64,000 nucleotides of DNA, taken from NCBI RefSeq assembly GCF_036324505.1, contig NC_086357.1, forward strand, positions 19,780,793-19,844,792. The letters are read 5' to 3'. The notes beneath the pieces are model-generated. The model saw only the letters and a program-made list of their open reading frames with translations, did not search any database and was not told where the DNA came from. Made by a program: the position numbers and the translations under genes. The stretch is from Eleginops maclovinus (taxonomy: Eukaryota; Chordata; Actinopteri; Perciformes; Eleginopidae). Shown piece by piece: positions 1 to 13,277 of the stretch. Positions within the stretch are counted from its first letter, which is position 1; each line of letters opens with the position of its first letter.

Positions 1-128
1 AAAAAAGAACAAGGTATTGAAGGAGAATGAAAGATAAGAGCATTTAGTATGAAATAAGGATGATATAATCCCAGATTTGGATTTGTGGCTACCTTTATTG
101 TTTAGGTAATCTTTAAGATATGACTAAC

Positions 129-3100
129 CTGTGGGAGAAGGAATTTTTGGAAAGATTCAGAAAGGAAAGATCAGCGCAACACCCCCTCAGAAGAGCCCCA
201 AATAGCTGCATGAGACACAGGGTGGAAACGGTTAATCAAGGCTGAGCGTTGCACAGAGAGGGAAATGCATTTATTTTCATCGTTGCGCATAAACATTGGA
301 ACGTTTCCAGACATTAAATACTTACCGAGTCCACAGAGCAATCTGTGCCTGACAGATCCAAATGGACCAGGCAGTTGGGCTGAGACAAGAACAGATAAAA
401 GTTCTGGAAATATAAAAAGAGAGGAAGTCAACTAAAGCATGAAAAGTGGCGTATAAATATAGAAATGTGTTTTTATTTCCACATAGGTTGTGCTTTCTGA
501 CCGAGGAATCTTCCCCCGAGAGTACCCCGGGGTTCTTGCTCAGGTCCAGGTGTAGGAGAGAGTTAGAGTACTCATCACTGGAGCACAGAGCCTGAGAGAG
601 GGAAACTACTCCTGAGAGACGGATAAAAAGAAAGAGAGAGACAAGACGAGGAGGAAGTTGTACAATATTAAAAGAAGGGGAACACTCTCAAAACATTTTG
701 TGCCTTTAAATTATTCATACACATCTGCAGCAGCGGGAATCAATGGCTGTAATGGGAAGCAGTGCATAGTATCTCCCTGCTCCAATGTAATATTTAAATT
801 CTCAGATGGGTACACGCTAAGCTGAGACGGGAACAGGAGGCTTGCTGCCTGCGGGGCAGCACAAGACATCAAAAGTCAATATGGAGTCATAACAGAGGCA
901 AAACATGAAACACAGCTCTACAGGAGGGAGAATCATCTTGGGCTTTGGAGGTTTATACTCCTGCATTTATATATTACCAGAGCTGTTGAATCATCCACAG
1001 CTTCAAAAACACTGTTACGGGTTTAATGTCACAAATTTTCCACCTGATTCTGGTGAGTTTATTGAACCATTAATAGGAACGGCAAGGCTGAAAATGGAGA
1101 GAGGCGAGCCCAAACCTTTGGAGGTGAGGGAAGTCTTGGAGAGGTTGAGGAGACGAAGACCCTTGCTGAGGCGACACACCTGCTGGATTAAGTTGGACAC
1201 TCCTGCAGCATGCATTCAAAAGGTAAAAACAATGAGTTTAAGAAGACATCTTATTATAACCATATTTAATGATTAAAATAGGCAACCAAAGAGAGTCTTT
1301 GCACCTTGGTTGTCCAGTGAGTTGTGGGCCAAGTTGAGGGAGTGGATGACAGAGGAAGGGTTCTCTGAAAGTGCAGCTGACATCTTCTGTGGAAAGTCTC
1401 TGTAAAATAAACACACACAACAATTTAAAGTGACATTGCAGTGATTCAGCATTAATCTTTCATATAGAATCAAAGGCTAGATTTAAACAATAAGAGTTCA
1501 AATCTTTGCATCAGAGACCAACTTTATTCTGACATTAATCCAAGCTATAAGGCAAGTTCTAAAAACCTCAGACACTTCCCATATCGAGCTTAATAGAGAT
1601 GTTCATTGGAGCCTCCTGAATGGTAAATCTTAACATCTTTGAAAACGCGAAGGCTCTAAAGTAGGCTTTGTTGAAAATACAAAGTCTCAAACCCTCTGAG
1701 ATTTTTCAGACTTTAGAGAGCTTCGTTCAAAACCCCAGACACTTCATACAACTGTTTTCAGAGACTGAGCAGCTCTCCTGTGAGTTTACAGAAGATTAAA
1801 TGGATGAAAAAATGAACAGAGGAAACTAAAACATACGATTTCAACCCTGCATTCTCCAGAGTGATCTCCTCCAGGCTGGATGATTTGCTGACCGTGTGCA
1901 GGACCTGCTCAGTCACCTCTGATCCCTTAAGGAAAAAGGAAACATTATAACAGAATCATTTCACTTGCTTTAGCTTCACGCCACTTTTAATAATTTAAAA
2001 TGTCCTACTTACTATCCGCAGGTCTTTGCAGTACAGTTTAGTGAACCAGGTGTTGTATGCCATTGATGCAACAATAACCGCCAAATCCCTGCAATAGATC
2101 CAAACTGAAGTAAATGAGGCGCCAGATTATGCAGATTATAGTGTCTGAACACTCTTCGTCCCTCACCTGCTCTCCAGGTGGCTGAAGTCCAGCAGATTGA
2201 ACTCTCGGCTGTCCTGGGAGTGATAGATGGTGTCCACATCCTAGGAGTAACATTACCCATGAGCCTGTTTGCTGCAGTATATGACCCCCTCATTTAGTGC
2301 ACAGTGCTGTACGTAACACTCAAAAGCACTCACAGCGACACAGGCACAGTCCCACAGCTCTTACCCACTGCACTTCCTCCTTGCAGCTGATGCCATTATA
2401 GTCGCACAGAGCGGCGTATGTCTCCGAGAAGCCTCCTGAGAGGGGTAGGCAGTAGGAAAAACAAGAGGGAGAAATTGGAATCAGAGATGATGTGAACAGC
2501 TGCTTCCTTGAGCTACAACAAGAGAGAGAAGGCAGGAAAATGCACAAAGAAACATTTGTCCAAATTATTTCTGTGACAGAGCACTTTAAAAAGAACATCT
2601 GGGACACCATTTGTGAAATTTGTGAGCCAACTTCCTCTCCAGACGGCCAATTGTTGTGCATATGCCCCTAATCGGTGTGAGTGTATGTGTGGGCGTGTGT
2701 GTGTGTGTGTGTGTGACTGCACATTTCTGCTTGTGTGTAAATTCCCATTTTCGATGATAGTGTGTCTTTTACCACATGCCCTCTGGGTTTCCACTGAAGT
2801 CTCGGAGCTGGGAGAATACTTCCTGCTGCCCTCAGAAAGGTCACTGTCTGAATGACATATGGAAGGGCTTCAAAGATAAAAGAACAAAAGATAAGGAATA
2901 ATTCACTTCAGGTGATGTCATTAATAAGCGTGAATTAAAGATACAAACTGCTGAATTCAGATATTTTCCTTGTGATACTTACGCAAAAATGGAGTTGTTG
3001 AATATTCGAGACAGAGCGTAATTAATATGGCTGACCACATGATTGAGGTGGTCGCGTGACTCAAACCTCAAGGAGTAGCTGGTCTTGTCAGTGTCGATGA

Positions 3101-6100
3101 TAACCTGCACAGAAAATGGAAGCGTAAAGGACTGCATGAGATTTATTATGGTAAGGAGTGGGTGGATCTTATATTTCACTTTATGTAAAGCAACACACCG
3201 CCCAGCATTACTAATATATTTTGAACCCTATCCTTGACTTACAGTATAAAAAGTACACAAATCTCTCTCCCTAGTACAGTACAGTACTAGGGAACTTTAA
3301 CTTATCATGCAGACTGTAGCCTAAACGTAGAGATTGAATATTGCAACAACGTGCAGCTTAATGACCTGTGGTGCACATTAACACCATCATTTGTGACAAC
3401 AAAGGCTAAAATATAAATGCCTCTCTCCCCTAAAAAGTCCCTAAGCAGTTGGTCTTGTTTCCACCACAGTCAACCACAGAAGAGAAAACGTTAAAAAGGA
3501 GCACATTGACTAATCTCACTGCAGTTGTTTCGATCACTTCTTTAAATGCTTTTTGTCATTTCTTGAAGGCCAAAGTGATGTAACCACTCCATTATACAAT
3601 TTTTCACACAAACAATACACTGTACCAGTGGAGCTGAGTGCGTACAGAGTTCTGAATATTCGTTTAACTTCACCTGGTGATCAGGGTGGGAATTCAAAGC
3701 TCGAATCTCCAAGAAGTTAAATGTGGATTCCACCTGTTATTCAGACAGTCGTCACATTAAATATTTCATCAGGCATTTTGAAAGAAAAAGCTTCATACTG
3801 CACAGTAAATGGAAAGGGGGTAAGAAGTACCTTAGCGGGAATCTTCGGTGCCAGGAAATAAAGACGCCATGTTGTGAGGACCTAAAAAAGGAAAAATAAC
3901 AAACTCTAAGTGTGACTGAAAGTTCACGGCACAATCCCCATGGGGAGGAAATTCTGCCAGGAGTTTCCATGGAAATGAGGGGGGAAAAAATCCTTTTCAT
4001 ATTCATGTAATGATCGAGCTAAAAGCTCTCGACGTCAGAGATAGGTTGTCTAACATTAATAGATTGACATACTGTAGAGGCTGAGGAATGACGGCATGTT
4101 GCTACATTTTAATCACATTCTCACAAATACTAGATGTAATTTAGTTAAAATGACATTACCTCTGCTGTGGGCAAACATGAAAGTGACTCATACATTAGAT
4201 TTAAGACATGTAGTGTAGCTCTGGGCTCAGCAGGCAATCATTTCTGGTCATTCGGCATCTCCCCAGATCTTTAATATCAGAATTTAAAGGAAAGGACCAT
4301 CTATTCTCAGGAGTAAATTATGTTTTCCTTCGAGTCTTTTGCTGAGCCAAAAATGCCGGTTATGCTGGGTCAAGAGCAAACGCAGTTTTCCATGCCTGTA
4401 TCCACTCATTCCCAGCATGTGTCATGCAACTTTTGGATTAATCTGATTCTGCTCCCGATGCTTGTTCATGAGCCGCAATTTCTTTTTGTTGCAAGCATAC
4501 CCTAAAAAAGTCAGTGTCTCTCTCCATCACAGTAAACAAACGTGCAGGGATTGTTTGGCATTTCGCTGCTCTCCACCAGCCCCAGAGTTCTGCCCTTGGC
4601 TCTTTTTCTTCTCCTCTTCTGCTCCGTCACTCCCAATCATTTACTCAATTCTTTTCTATGGCTCTGGTAAAACACTCCCTCAGGACAGAGCCCCCCCCTC
4701 CATATGTCTCTCCCAAATGAAGAGTGGTAATTAAATTACAGCTCTCTCACTCCAATGTTGTGTTTTTTGGAGAGAGGAGCTTGACACAGGCCTGTCAGAA
4801 CCCCACACTGACAGCACCAACACCCACGCAGCATGTGAGGAGTTGGAAATGAAGTCCCTCAAAATGTGTGTGAGGGAGAGAGGAGGTTCTGCAATCACTA
4901 CAAAGACTGACTGAAGGAATTGATTAAGAAAACCAGATTGTATTACGGTGAATTAGTTTAGAGAGTATAAGAGTAAACAAGACAATCATGCTGCTGCAGT
5001 ATGGGAGTGAGAGAGACATATCCGAGTAACCCACATCAAAGAGGGACCACAAACACATCATGCTTATGGCGGTGTAAAATTAAGCAAGAGGGCTGAAACA
5101 GGACAGATAGTCTAATCTTCTCTTGTTGACGCCTCTGAAATAAATCAAGATAAAACAATAAAAAATAAACAAACAAGGCTTCGATTTAAAACCTTAACAT
5201 GTTTAAGCACTGCTTTCATTCAAAACTGTAACCCAGCACGTTTGATCAGGCTCCAATGTCTTTTCCGTCCCCTATGCGCATCTAGCAGGAGCAAGGACTC
5301 TTTCCAGTTCAGCTTTTAAGAGGGAGCAGTAAATGAGACATGGATTGAAAAAAGGTTATTGGAAAAATGTTCCCGACAGATAGACATGTCAAAGTGTCTG
5401 AATATCAAAGACCATACATGCAGAAACTCTCCTCCTCACCACACGATGAATCATTAAAGCATCCATAGAGTGGAAGGACAACTGTGTTAAAACTACACTG
5501 AATTCCTCACAGTTGGCCTGGGAATCGGAAAATATCTTGCGTCTATAGACATGTGCTTTATTTGCTGCACTTAAAGGAGCTTTCAATCAATAAAAGCTGT
5601 TGTACTGTATATACACAATATGTGATCTGTGTGTGCTTTCATGCACATATATAAGTCCACCGCATTGTGCAAATAAAAGCTTCCTCCTTTCAGGGTCCTA
5701 TAAGACTTCTGGTCCATAATGTAAGAGCTGATTGCCCCAGATGTATCCCGATAGCTGGCTGAGCTTCACTCACTCAAAAAGAGATGTCACATCTCTGTCC
5801 CATACTCTCTGATGAAAGCACACCAGAATCAAAGGCTGTGAGCTGCTCAGCCCCCCCACTGCCTCAACAGTAGACACAGAGGTATGCACAGCCGCTCCCA
5901 CAGATACGGTCTATCCAATATTCATTCTGCCAACAACAGACATAGAAGACAGCGGGCAGTTATCATGCAGTTTGTTAATGATGTGCAGTCTCAGTGATAA
6001 ATCATACCGACCCTCTACCAGTGCTGTCATTGGTGTCAGCACTGTGGAAGAGATCAATTAACATTCCAGTGGGAGTTAACATCAAAGATACTGTACATAC

Positions 6101-8927
6101 ATGGTGCAGGTATCAGACTGCTTATAGGGCATAATAAATAGTTCTTCTTTACTTCAGAAACCCAGTGTTAGAGTTGTACAAAGACCCATTTAAAACCCTC
6201 AGCGAACAGATGGAAAGCAGCAGCTTACCAGTATCCTGTCCTCTGTTTTTCCATTTTTGGCATCAAGCTTGATTCCATAAATAAACTTGATGGATGATTT
6301 ATCGATAATCTTCTTGATGCTTTCTGTGGATGAAAAACACAAGTAGAAATATTATGTTAAAATATATTAGTTTTACTAAAATAGGAATAGTTGTGTTTAC
6401 TGTTGGTTATCTGCGGCTAGTTGATTTGTTGAAGAGAAAAAACTTTAAAAACACTAGAAGATATTTGCTAAGTCCACATATTGTTAGTACATGGTGCAAA
6501 ACAGGGACACCACAGTGTTTCAGGGTTTAAGATACTGACCATTAACTGTTATATATCTGATATGAGACCGGCCAGGGATGTTGGTGAATATCATTCTCAA
6601 TCTATCTTTAGCTCATTTCCTGTCATCTGAATACAGTCAAACTTCTAATAAAACTCCTTTCAATTCTCTAAAAATAGTTCAAAAGCATCCAAATGAGCAG
6701 TTTGGTCATTCCAGATCAAATCAAATTAGTAAAAATCAAACTGCACTCTAAATCAACTTAACCTTAGATGTGCAGCCCTGCATTTATTTGTTTATCTGAA
6801 GGAAATGTCGGTCTTGTCATTTGAAGAGCATTGTGTCATTTCAGATGATAAAATAATCTAATGAACTTTTATGTCTGTATTCATCCTGAAGATTTTAAAT
6901 ACATTACAAACCTTTTACATGCAATACAATTCAATCTGCATGCTACTACTGTATAATGACTGACATTTGGTGGGAACCAGTCTGGATTGTATGGATGACA
7001 CACAGATTAAGAAATACAACAGTTTTATTCCTCTATCCCTCTAGGAGTTCAGCCCAGTGCATTCACAGACCTACCCTATATCTTCTGGCATCATCAAAAC
7101 TATTCACAACATGCTTTAGTGTCATTTTCGTCCTAACGAGAGCAACATGACACATAGGAGCAACAGTGTTTATGATTCACTGAGAGCTGTTCCTGTCAAA
7201 CAGCATCACTGTCAGTACTGTTACCCCTAACCTATATGGTACAAGCACAGCCTGTCATGCCAGAGGAAGAGTCTCACCCGGGTGGGAACACACGGCAGCG
7301 ACACATCACAGAAACATACAGTCGCTAGCAGGAATTATACGATTCAGCCTCTCCATTACTGACGCTGCACAGCTTTCCAGACTGATGGGTTTATGAGAAA
7401 ATCAATACTACATCCAAGACGCTGGGATTTGTCAGTGGTGTTGATACAGTCACACCGGAGAGTAAAGCAACTTTTTCTCTCCATGCACCAGTGTTTATCC
7501 ATCTTTTGGTGCACATAACTCTAACATATCGTCTGGAATACTTACTTTATATATATTGATACAAATCTTGTAATGTAGTATTATGACACTGACACGGTCC
7601 CTTGTGCTTCAAAACATGGAAACATTTTTGACACATACACATTACATCCATTTAGCTGATAACGCTTTTGTTCTTTTAGAAGTTCAAATAATTTTAAAAA
7701 GCTATCGTAGTATTGCTTCTTTAAGATAATAAGTAAAAATAAGAATCCCTTTCCTCTTTTCTAAAGTATATTGTAGTATTAGGCGGTATGTTACGAAAAA
7801 GAAATACATCAGCTGTTAGAATCACAAGGATCACTAGTTTAGTTAATAGTTAATCTGATTAAATCTGAAACTATACAAATAATCCATCCAAATCAGAATT
7901 GAGGTCATATTCAGGTTGTTTAGGGGCCCCTTCAGTGCTCCTCCTGTCAGTCAGTCAGTCAGTCGGTCAGTGCAGAAAGGTGCACGAGGAGGAGGTGCAG
8001 CCGCCCGGCAGGTGACTGAAGGAGGAGGCAGGGACCCCACAGGATTAATCATCATCACAGTGCGCCTAATAGAGCCATTAGGAGTAATTAACGCAGCGGT
8101 AAAGTCCTTGATACACACGAGCATGTGCTCAGTGTGTGCATTTGTGCGCGTGCGTTGCTGTGCTGTGACTTTGGCATGTGTAAGCTGTTGCTGTTTGAGA
8201 TAAAAACGCATAAATATTTGTGCATTCTGTCGCGGGTTGGTTTAGCTTATGCATTTTTGTTGGCAAGATACAGCGAACATCTGCCATCAGTCCCTCTCTG
8301 TTCACTTTCGCACGCACACACGCACGCTGGTAATCATTAGCCTTTAGCACTCTAGCTGATTAGGCAGCAGAAAAACAAAGATAAAACACTCCAGGGGAGA
8401 GGTTTAGAAAGGTAATCATATTCTGAGACAGGTTTGTTGGTTTAAAAAAAAAGAAAAGAAAAAAAAAGAAAAACGTGCAAAATTGAAATCGCTTTCAAAC
8501 CCAAGAGTACACACCATCATTTCCACAACGCCCCTTTTCCTCTCTGGCCTAAGGCTGGGCTTTTCATTACCTGATTTTACCCGAGGGGGTACATGTAAAA
8601 CAAGGTGTAGGCTATTTCCCTCTTCAGTGTAAATTATTCATCTGCACAATAACTGATTGCACCATGAAGGACAAAGCAGCCCCGGAAAGCCACAGGACAA
8701 AATGTAAAGGTGTAGCTCCTCACTATCATCCAATGCGTCTGCTCGGGTTGCAGACGCGCGGAGAAAAAGCATCCCAACCTTACGCAGACACGCCGAGGGT
8801 GTCCGCGGTAACAACCTGCAACAAGACACAACACGGAGCCCAAATAACCGAGCAGCAGTCGTTACCCACCTGAGATATCTTTGCTCACACTTACGAAACC
8901 AAAAGCAGTGATCTCTTTAGAAGCCAT
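129..8927 (-). CDS. carmil3: CARMIL3 (LRRC16B), actin capping-protein regulator, N-terminal 15 coding exons, 3' part beyond left edge
   Basis: CARMIL proteins bind capping protein and regulate actin filament growth at membranes. Exons in transcript order: 8927-8870, 6323-6229, 3881-3831, 3733-3674, 3104-2983, 2843-2773, 2435-2365, 2240-2167, 2088-2013, 1925-1837, 1399-1305, 1202-1116, 611-502, 403-326, 205-129. All junctions are GT-AG and the phases join without a stop, giving about 404 codons. The first five exons encode the PH-like domain (LTTWRLYFLAPKIPAK, VESTFNFLEIRAL). Then comes the family signature GGFSETYAALCDYNG followed by EEVQW and DVDTIYH, then leucine-rich repeats (HLDLSKNPGVL, LVHLDLSGTDC). 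The signature and nearby tgm1/rabggta favour CARMIL3 over CARMIL1/2. Exon 1 is read to 8870, not to the GTAAGT at 8894-8889, because only the longer form keeps the phase and gives SKDISESIKKIID. The weakest donor is exon 6 (GTAAAAG). Intron 1 is about 2.5 kb and intron 2 about 2.3 kb; apart from a short CAGT run at 7947-7970 I see nothing in them. The capping-protein-binding C-terminus is not in the window. Confidence 0.92.
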
Positions 8928-8981
8928 GTCTGATCCTCTTTCCTTTTGCAACCCCTCCTCCTCTCCTCTCCTCCCCACTGG

Positions 8982-9021
8982 CTCTCTCTCTCCCCCTCTC
9001 TCTCTCTCGCTCTCTCTCTCA
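8982..9021. repeat. CT-rich simple repeat upstream of carmil3
   Basis: A pyrimidine tract of CTCTCT units with small interruptions lies 55-95 bp upstream of the carmil3 start codon. It lies in the presumed 5' UTR or proximal promoter; in the transcript it would be a GA-rich tract. A GA/GAGA-type promoter role is possible but not shown. Confidence 0.8.
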
Positions 9022-10058
9022 GAAATGGAGAAAAAGGATGGTCTCTCTCCCAGGCATTCCAGCAGAGCATCCGACTGCCCGACACGCTTCCTGGAAGAAA
9101 CCCTGTGGATGTAGGGAGGCTTGATGTGGGAGCGACGGGAGGTGGAGGGAGGGGCAGAGTGATGAGGAGTGGGCGGGGGTTGGAGCGATAATGAGCAAGA
9201 TGTGGTTATCTGGGAAAAAGCACAAGGGCATTCACAAGATAGAAATTCATTGACAATTCACTACGATTTGAATGCAAAAAGTGCAACAACGCAGTGACAA
9301 ACTGAAATAACCCGATGCTGTGTTTGTTTAAGAATATAATGAGGATAATACAACCTAGGAGTAATCGTTTGGCCATTATTCTTTTAAGTAAGTGTACAAA
9401 ATGTCACGAGTCTCCATCCAACTGCTTTTGAGTCTCATTCAAAACTACATATTTTAAAGTCATTGCCAGCAAATTCACTAAGTTAATAGGGTTTGGGTCG
9501 GAACCATAAATGCATAGACCGTGGAGTACAATTTACATAGAACATCATGGATAATCTTTAGTCTCAGGCCAGGATAACATCAGCAGCATAATTAGAGACT
9601 AAAGTAATAAAGAAAAAATTCTTACATCTCTGCAGCAGGACACATTTACTGCTTGTGCCACACATGATGATTACAGGGATATCAGAGAGGCAGATATTTT
9701 TTACAAAGAAACTGTTAAACTGTTTGTCAAAAGTAAATTGGTTTTATTGCCTTGTGGGATCACACATCTACGTATGTTTTTCCGGTTGCCCCTGGTTTAT
9801 GTTGTCTAATGGCTCCGCCTGTTAACTGCTTGCCAGAGGAAGGAAATGTCTCCACCAAGATGACCATCTCTGTCTGTGGTTTGCTTTGATAGTCAGTCAA
9901 AACTCCCCATAAGAGAGACTATTATATTCTGTCTCAAAACCTCTATAATAAAAATGCCTGTGGAAAAACGAACTATGGACTTCTGAAACAAACATCATTT
10001 TAACCTTTTTTATGAAATCACAGAGGAACAGCACATCCGATTTTGGACAGATGACAGA
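9022..10058. other. Intergenic region between carmil3 and the Fc receptor-like gene
   Basis: This is the 1.1 kb space between the divergent carmil3 (minus) and Fc receptor-like (plus) starts. It presumably holds both promoters. I see no clear TATA box at a useful distance from either start and no recognisable gene or repeat apart from short A/T-rich stretches. Confidence 0.5.
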
Positions 10059-10671
10059 ATGAATGTCATCATAACCTCCTCACTGCTGGGTGAGTCTCGT
10101 ATAAAACAAGTCTGAATTAAACACACCTGCCTCTTTTTAATCCAGTGAATGCACTAGACTGGCATCCACTGGGAATAATAACAATACATATATTTTATAT
10201 TCGATTAAAGAAAATCTTCTACTGGTGGACAGTAGAAAATGTCTGCAAAGCTGCCAGATAAGTGCTGACTTCGGGCCAAAGCTGTACTCTATCATTTGAT
10301 GCAGATATCTGTCTTTCAGTAGTTTTGCAGGGTAATACATTTTGCTGCTGATAGTCTGCAGCTGTGAGTTTCAGACGGTGCTAAATTAAAATGATGTGCA
10401 CAAGCCAGAATCAGGATAGGGCTAATGGAAATGATTCGGACAGGAATGCAAAGTCACTGTGTTGGCTTTTCTATCTTTGACAGCCATAAATGATATTCAA
10501 AAACTGACTCTAGTATATGTTCACTGTGTGTGCGTATGGGTAACTCACGGGAAGATACAGCAAATGTGTTTACATTCCCTCTGTTCCCATGGGGATGAAT
10601 ACTGTCTAAACAGTCTCATTAAGGAATAGGAAACTCTCCCCTGTCTCACAGTGTTGCAGTGCTGCCTTTGC

Positions 10672-10751
<80 letters not shown>

Positions 10752-13209
10752 TGAGAGGAATATGGCTCGGTCTGTCTGTGTCGAATATGGATATATTGTT
10801 ATGATTAAGGTACAAGAACTGGATTTTGCCTGTAGAAATGAACTTTGTTGAAATTTTACTTAATACTGTCTTAGTTATATAATTCAAAGTAATCAGTTGA
10901 CCATAGCCGACAATCTGGCGTGCCGCCATGTGGAAACAAACCATCTGAGCTGCCTGTGGCGTTCCGGTTAATACATTTTACTCCTGATTGGCAGAACACA
11001 CTAAAGACTAAAAATACTGTACCCAAAATGCCTGTGCTCTACAGGAATTAGCTGTCGTAGCATCTGAGGACATAAGGAGAAGTATTTGTGTTTGTGTGAA
11101 ATAATGTCTCTGTATTTCAGGTGTAGCCGCAGTTGTTTTCCAAGTTGCTACAACTGAAGGTAGTGGCAAACAAAAAGAGAGTGCACCTGTCACACACACT
11201 TACAGTATATTCGGCACATACAGAAAAGACTATAATTGAGTTTCTGTCCCTCTGCAGAGACTCTGAAGGTCAGCGTGTCTGTGTGGCCTCCGGGGTCAAA
11301 CATCTACCTGGGTGATTGCGTGTTGCTGCAGTGCTCAGTGGAGTCAAACTCCAGATTTGTGTGGAGCTATTGGTGGTTAAAGCAAAACCCACACGCTGCT
11401 CATCCGACCCCAAACCCAAGGCACCTGGTCTCAGGGGAGAGCTACTCCATCACTGCGGTAAAGAAGGAGGACGCAGGCAGCTACCAGTGCCAAGCCAAGC
11501 GATGGGAAAACAACAGCTCCTCTGTGGAGTTCCTCAGCCAGCCAGCCACGCTCAGTGTGTCTGGTGAGCAGCAGCTACATCCTCTGCAGCGAGGCATCCA
11601 GTTTCTCCTGTACACACATATTTAGTTACTAACAGATTGAAAATGTTAACTGAAGATGGCACTAGAGAAGAAACTGAGGGAATCTTTAAAGTTAATGCAA
11701 TTACATGAACATGGTCAACATATTTTTCAGCAACCCATCCAATAGCGGTTGAGGCAACTCACTTAAATCCATAAATGTGTTGGCACTACTGAAAGAGTCA
11801 AGGAATCACTAAAGTCAATGGACCAGATATGAATGTCTGTGGAAAACATGTATGGTGCAATAGTTGTTAAAATATTTAAGACTGGATCAAAGTGGTAAAC
11901 CAATCGAACTAAATGTCCTCTCTCAGAGCCATTCTACTAATATGGCTAACAATGTGCTTTAGTATAATAAGTTCCCTTTCAAAAAAACTGATAAAAATAT
12001 TAATTAAAAATGATGTGTTCTGAAATAAACATAGAGTTGAGTTTCAGCTAAAAGGGGCATTATATCCTTGGAATGAATGCACGTATAGCAGCATTGCACC
12101 TGATATCTCAGTACACAATGTACTGTCTGTTTCTACAGTGCTGTTGCTGTAGAGCGAGAGTCAGATAACTAGGTGCTTTAATTGCAAATTTTTGCCTGTT
12201 CCTAAAATATAGACAAGCTATCCAATGACATATAAACACTGTTGTTGGGTGACATTTTACAGGCATGCAGTTATATTGATTATGGTACCATGTGACCAAT
12301 AATCTGCAGCAGACATACAGAACTGCTAGAGCATTTTTTTGTATTGACACATTGATAAATCTTAAAGATAGAACCATTTTCTTAACTCCTGCAGTATGTC
12401 TGCTTCCCTTCTACCTCTGTTCATCTCTCTCCTCCAGAGCTGCCTTCATCCTCACTCCTGACCCTGACTCCAAGCAACAGACAGTTCTTCAGAGAGGAGC
12501 GTTTCACTGTGCAGTGCCCTGTGTCTCAGACTAACTCCTCAGGCTGGAGGCTGAAGCATTTCCTTCCCACTTCTGGAGTGCGGAACAGAGTCTTCCACAT
12601 TGACCAGTATTCGCTACTAGGGGGTGCTGTTAATGCGGACAGGTCTGACCAGTGTGAGTTCACTGCAGACAGCGGGAACAGTGGACTGTACTGGTGTGAG
12701 GGTGCTGCGGGCCGCAGCAACGCAGTCAACATCACAGTAAGCTGTGAGTCTTCAATAACAGGGATGTTGAAGACACTAGACTAGAGGACAAACTGGGCGA
12801 AAAAACTCCAAAGAGGCAAAACGACACTGTGCCTATAAACAATCTCAGACAGAGGGTTTAAATATGTTGTGTGAATAACTGTAAAACATTATAACTATGA
12901 AAGTGCACCAGGTGTGTCTGCAACAACCACTGTTTCAATTTTATATAGAAAGAATAGAAACCGAAATTGTCTAACCTTTCCCTCGTCTCAGCCCCTTTCC
13001 CTCTCAACTGCACACTACATACTGCCCCAATGAGGTACAATCATATGCATCAGTGTTGTAGTTCCACTCAGGCGTGCATATCAGGAGAAGGAGAAATCCT
13101 AATCCCTAAAATGACAAATGATTCCAAAGTAAAGTAGTTGTTGATCACTTGAAACCCCTATCGGCTGGTTAAGAATAGTGAGGAGTCAGCAGTCAATCCA
13201 AATATTTAA

Positions 13210-13277
<68 letters not shown>

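Noticed and set aside
1236..1304. Read-through of carmil3 exon 11 into GAKTLFGCLF
   Set aside because: It meets a stop at once, whereas splicing at 1304 into 1202 restores the LRR in frame.
2841..2847. Acceptor four bases upstream for carmil3 exon 6
   Set aside because: It brings a TGA into frame; the acceptor ending at 2844 keeps it open.
10606..10944. 112-codon frame on the minus strand and a 66-codon plus frame across the GT array
   Set aside because: They consist mainly of His-Thr or Cys-Val repeats from the dinucleotide array and lie in an intron.
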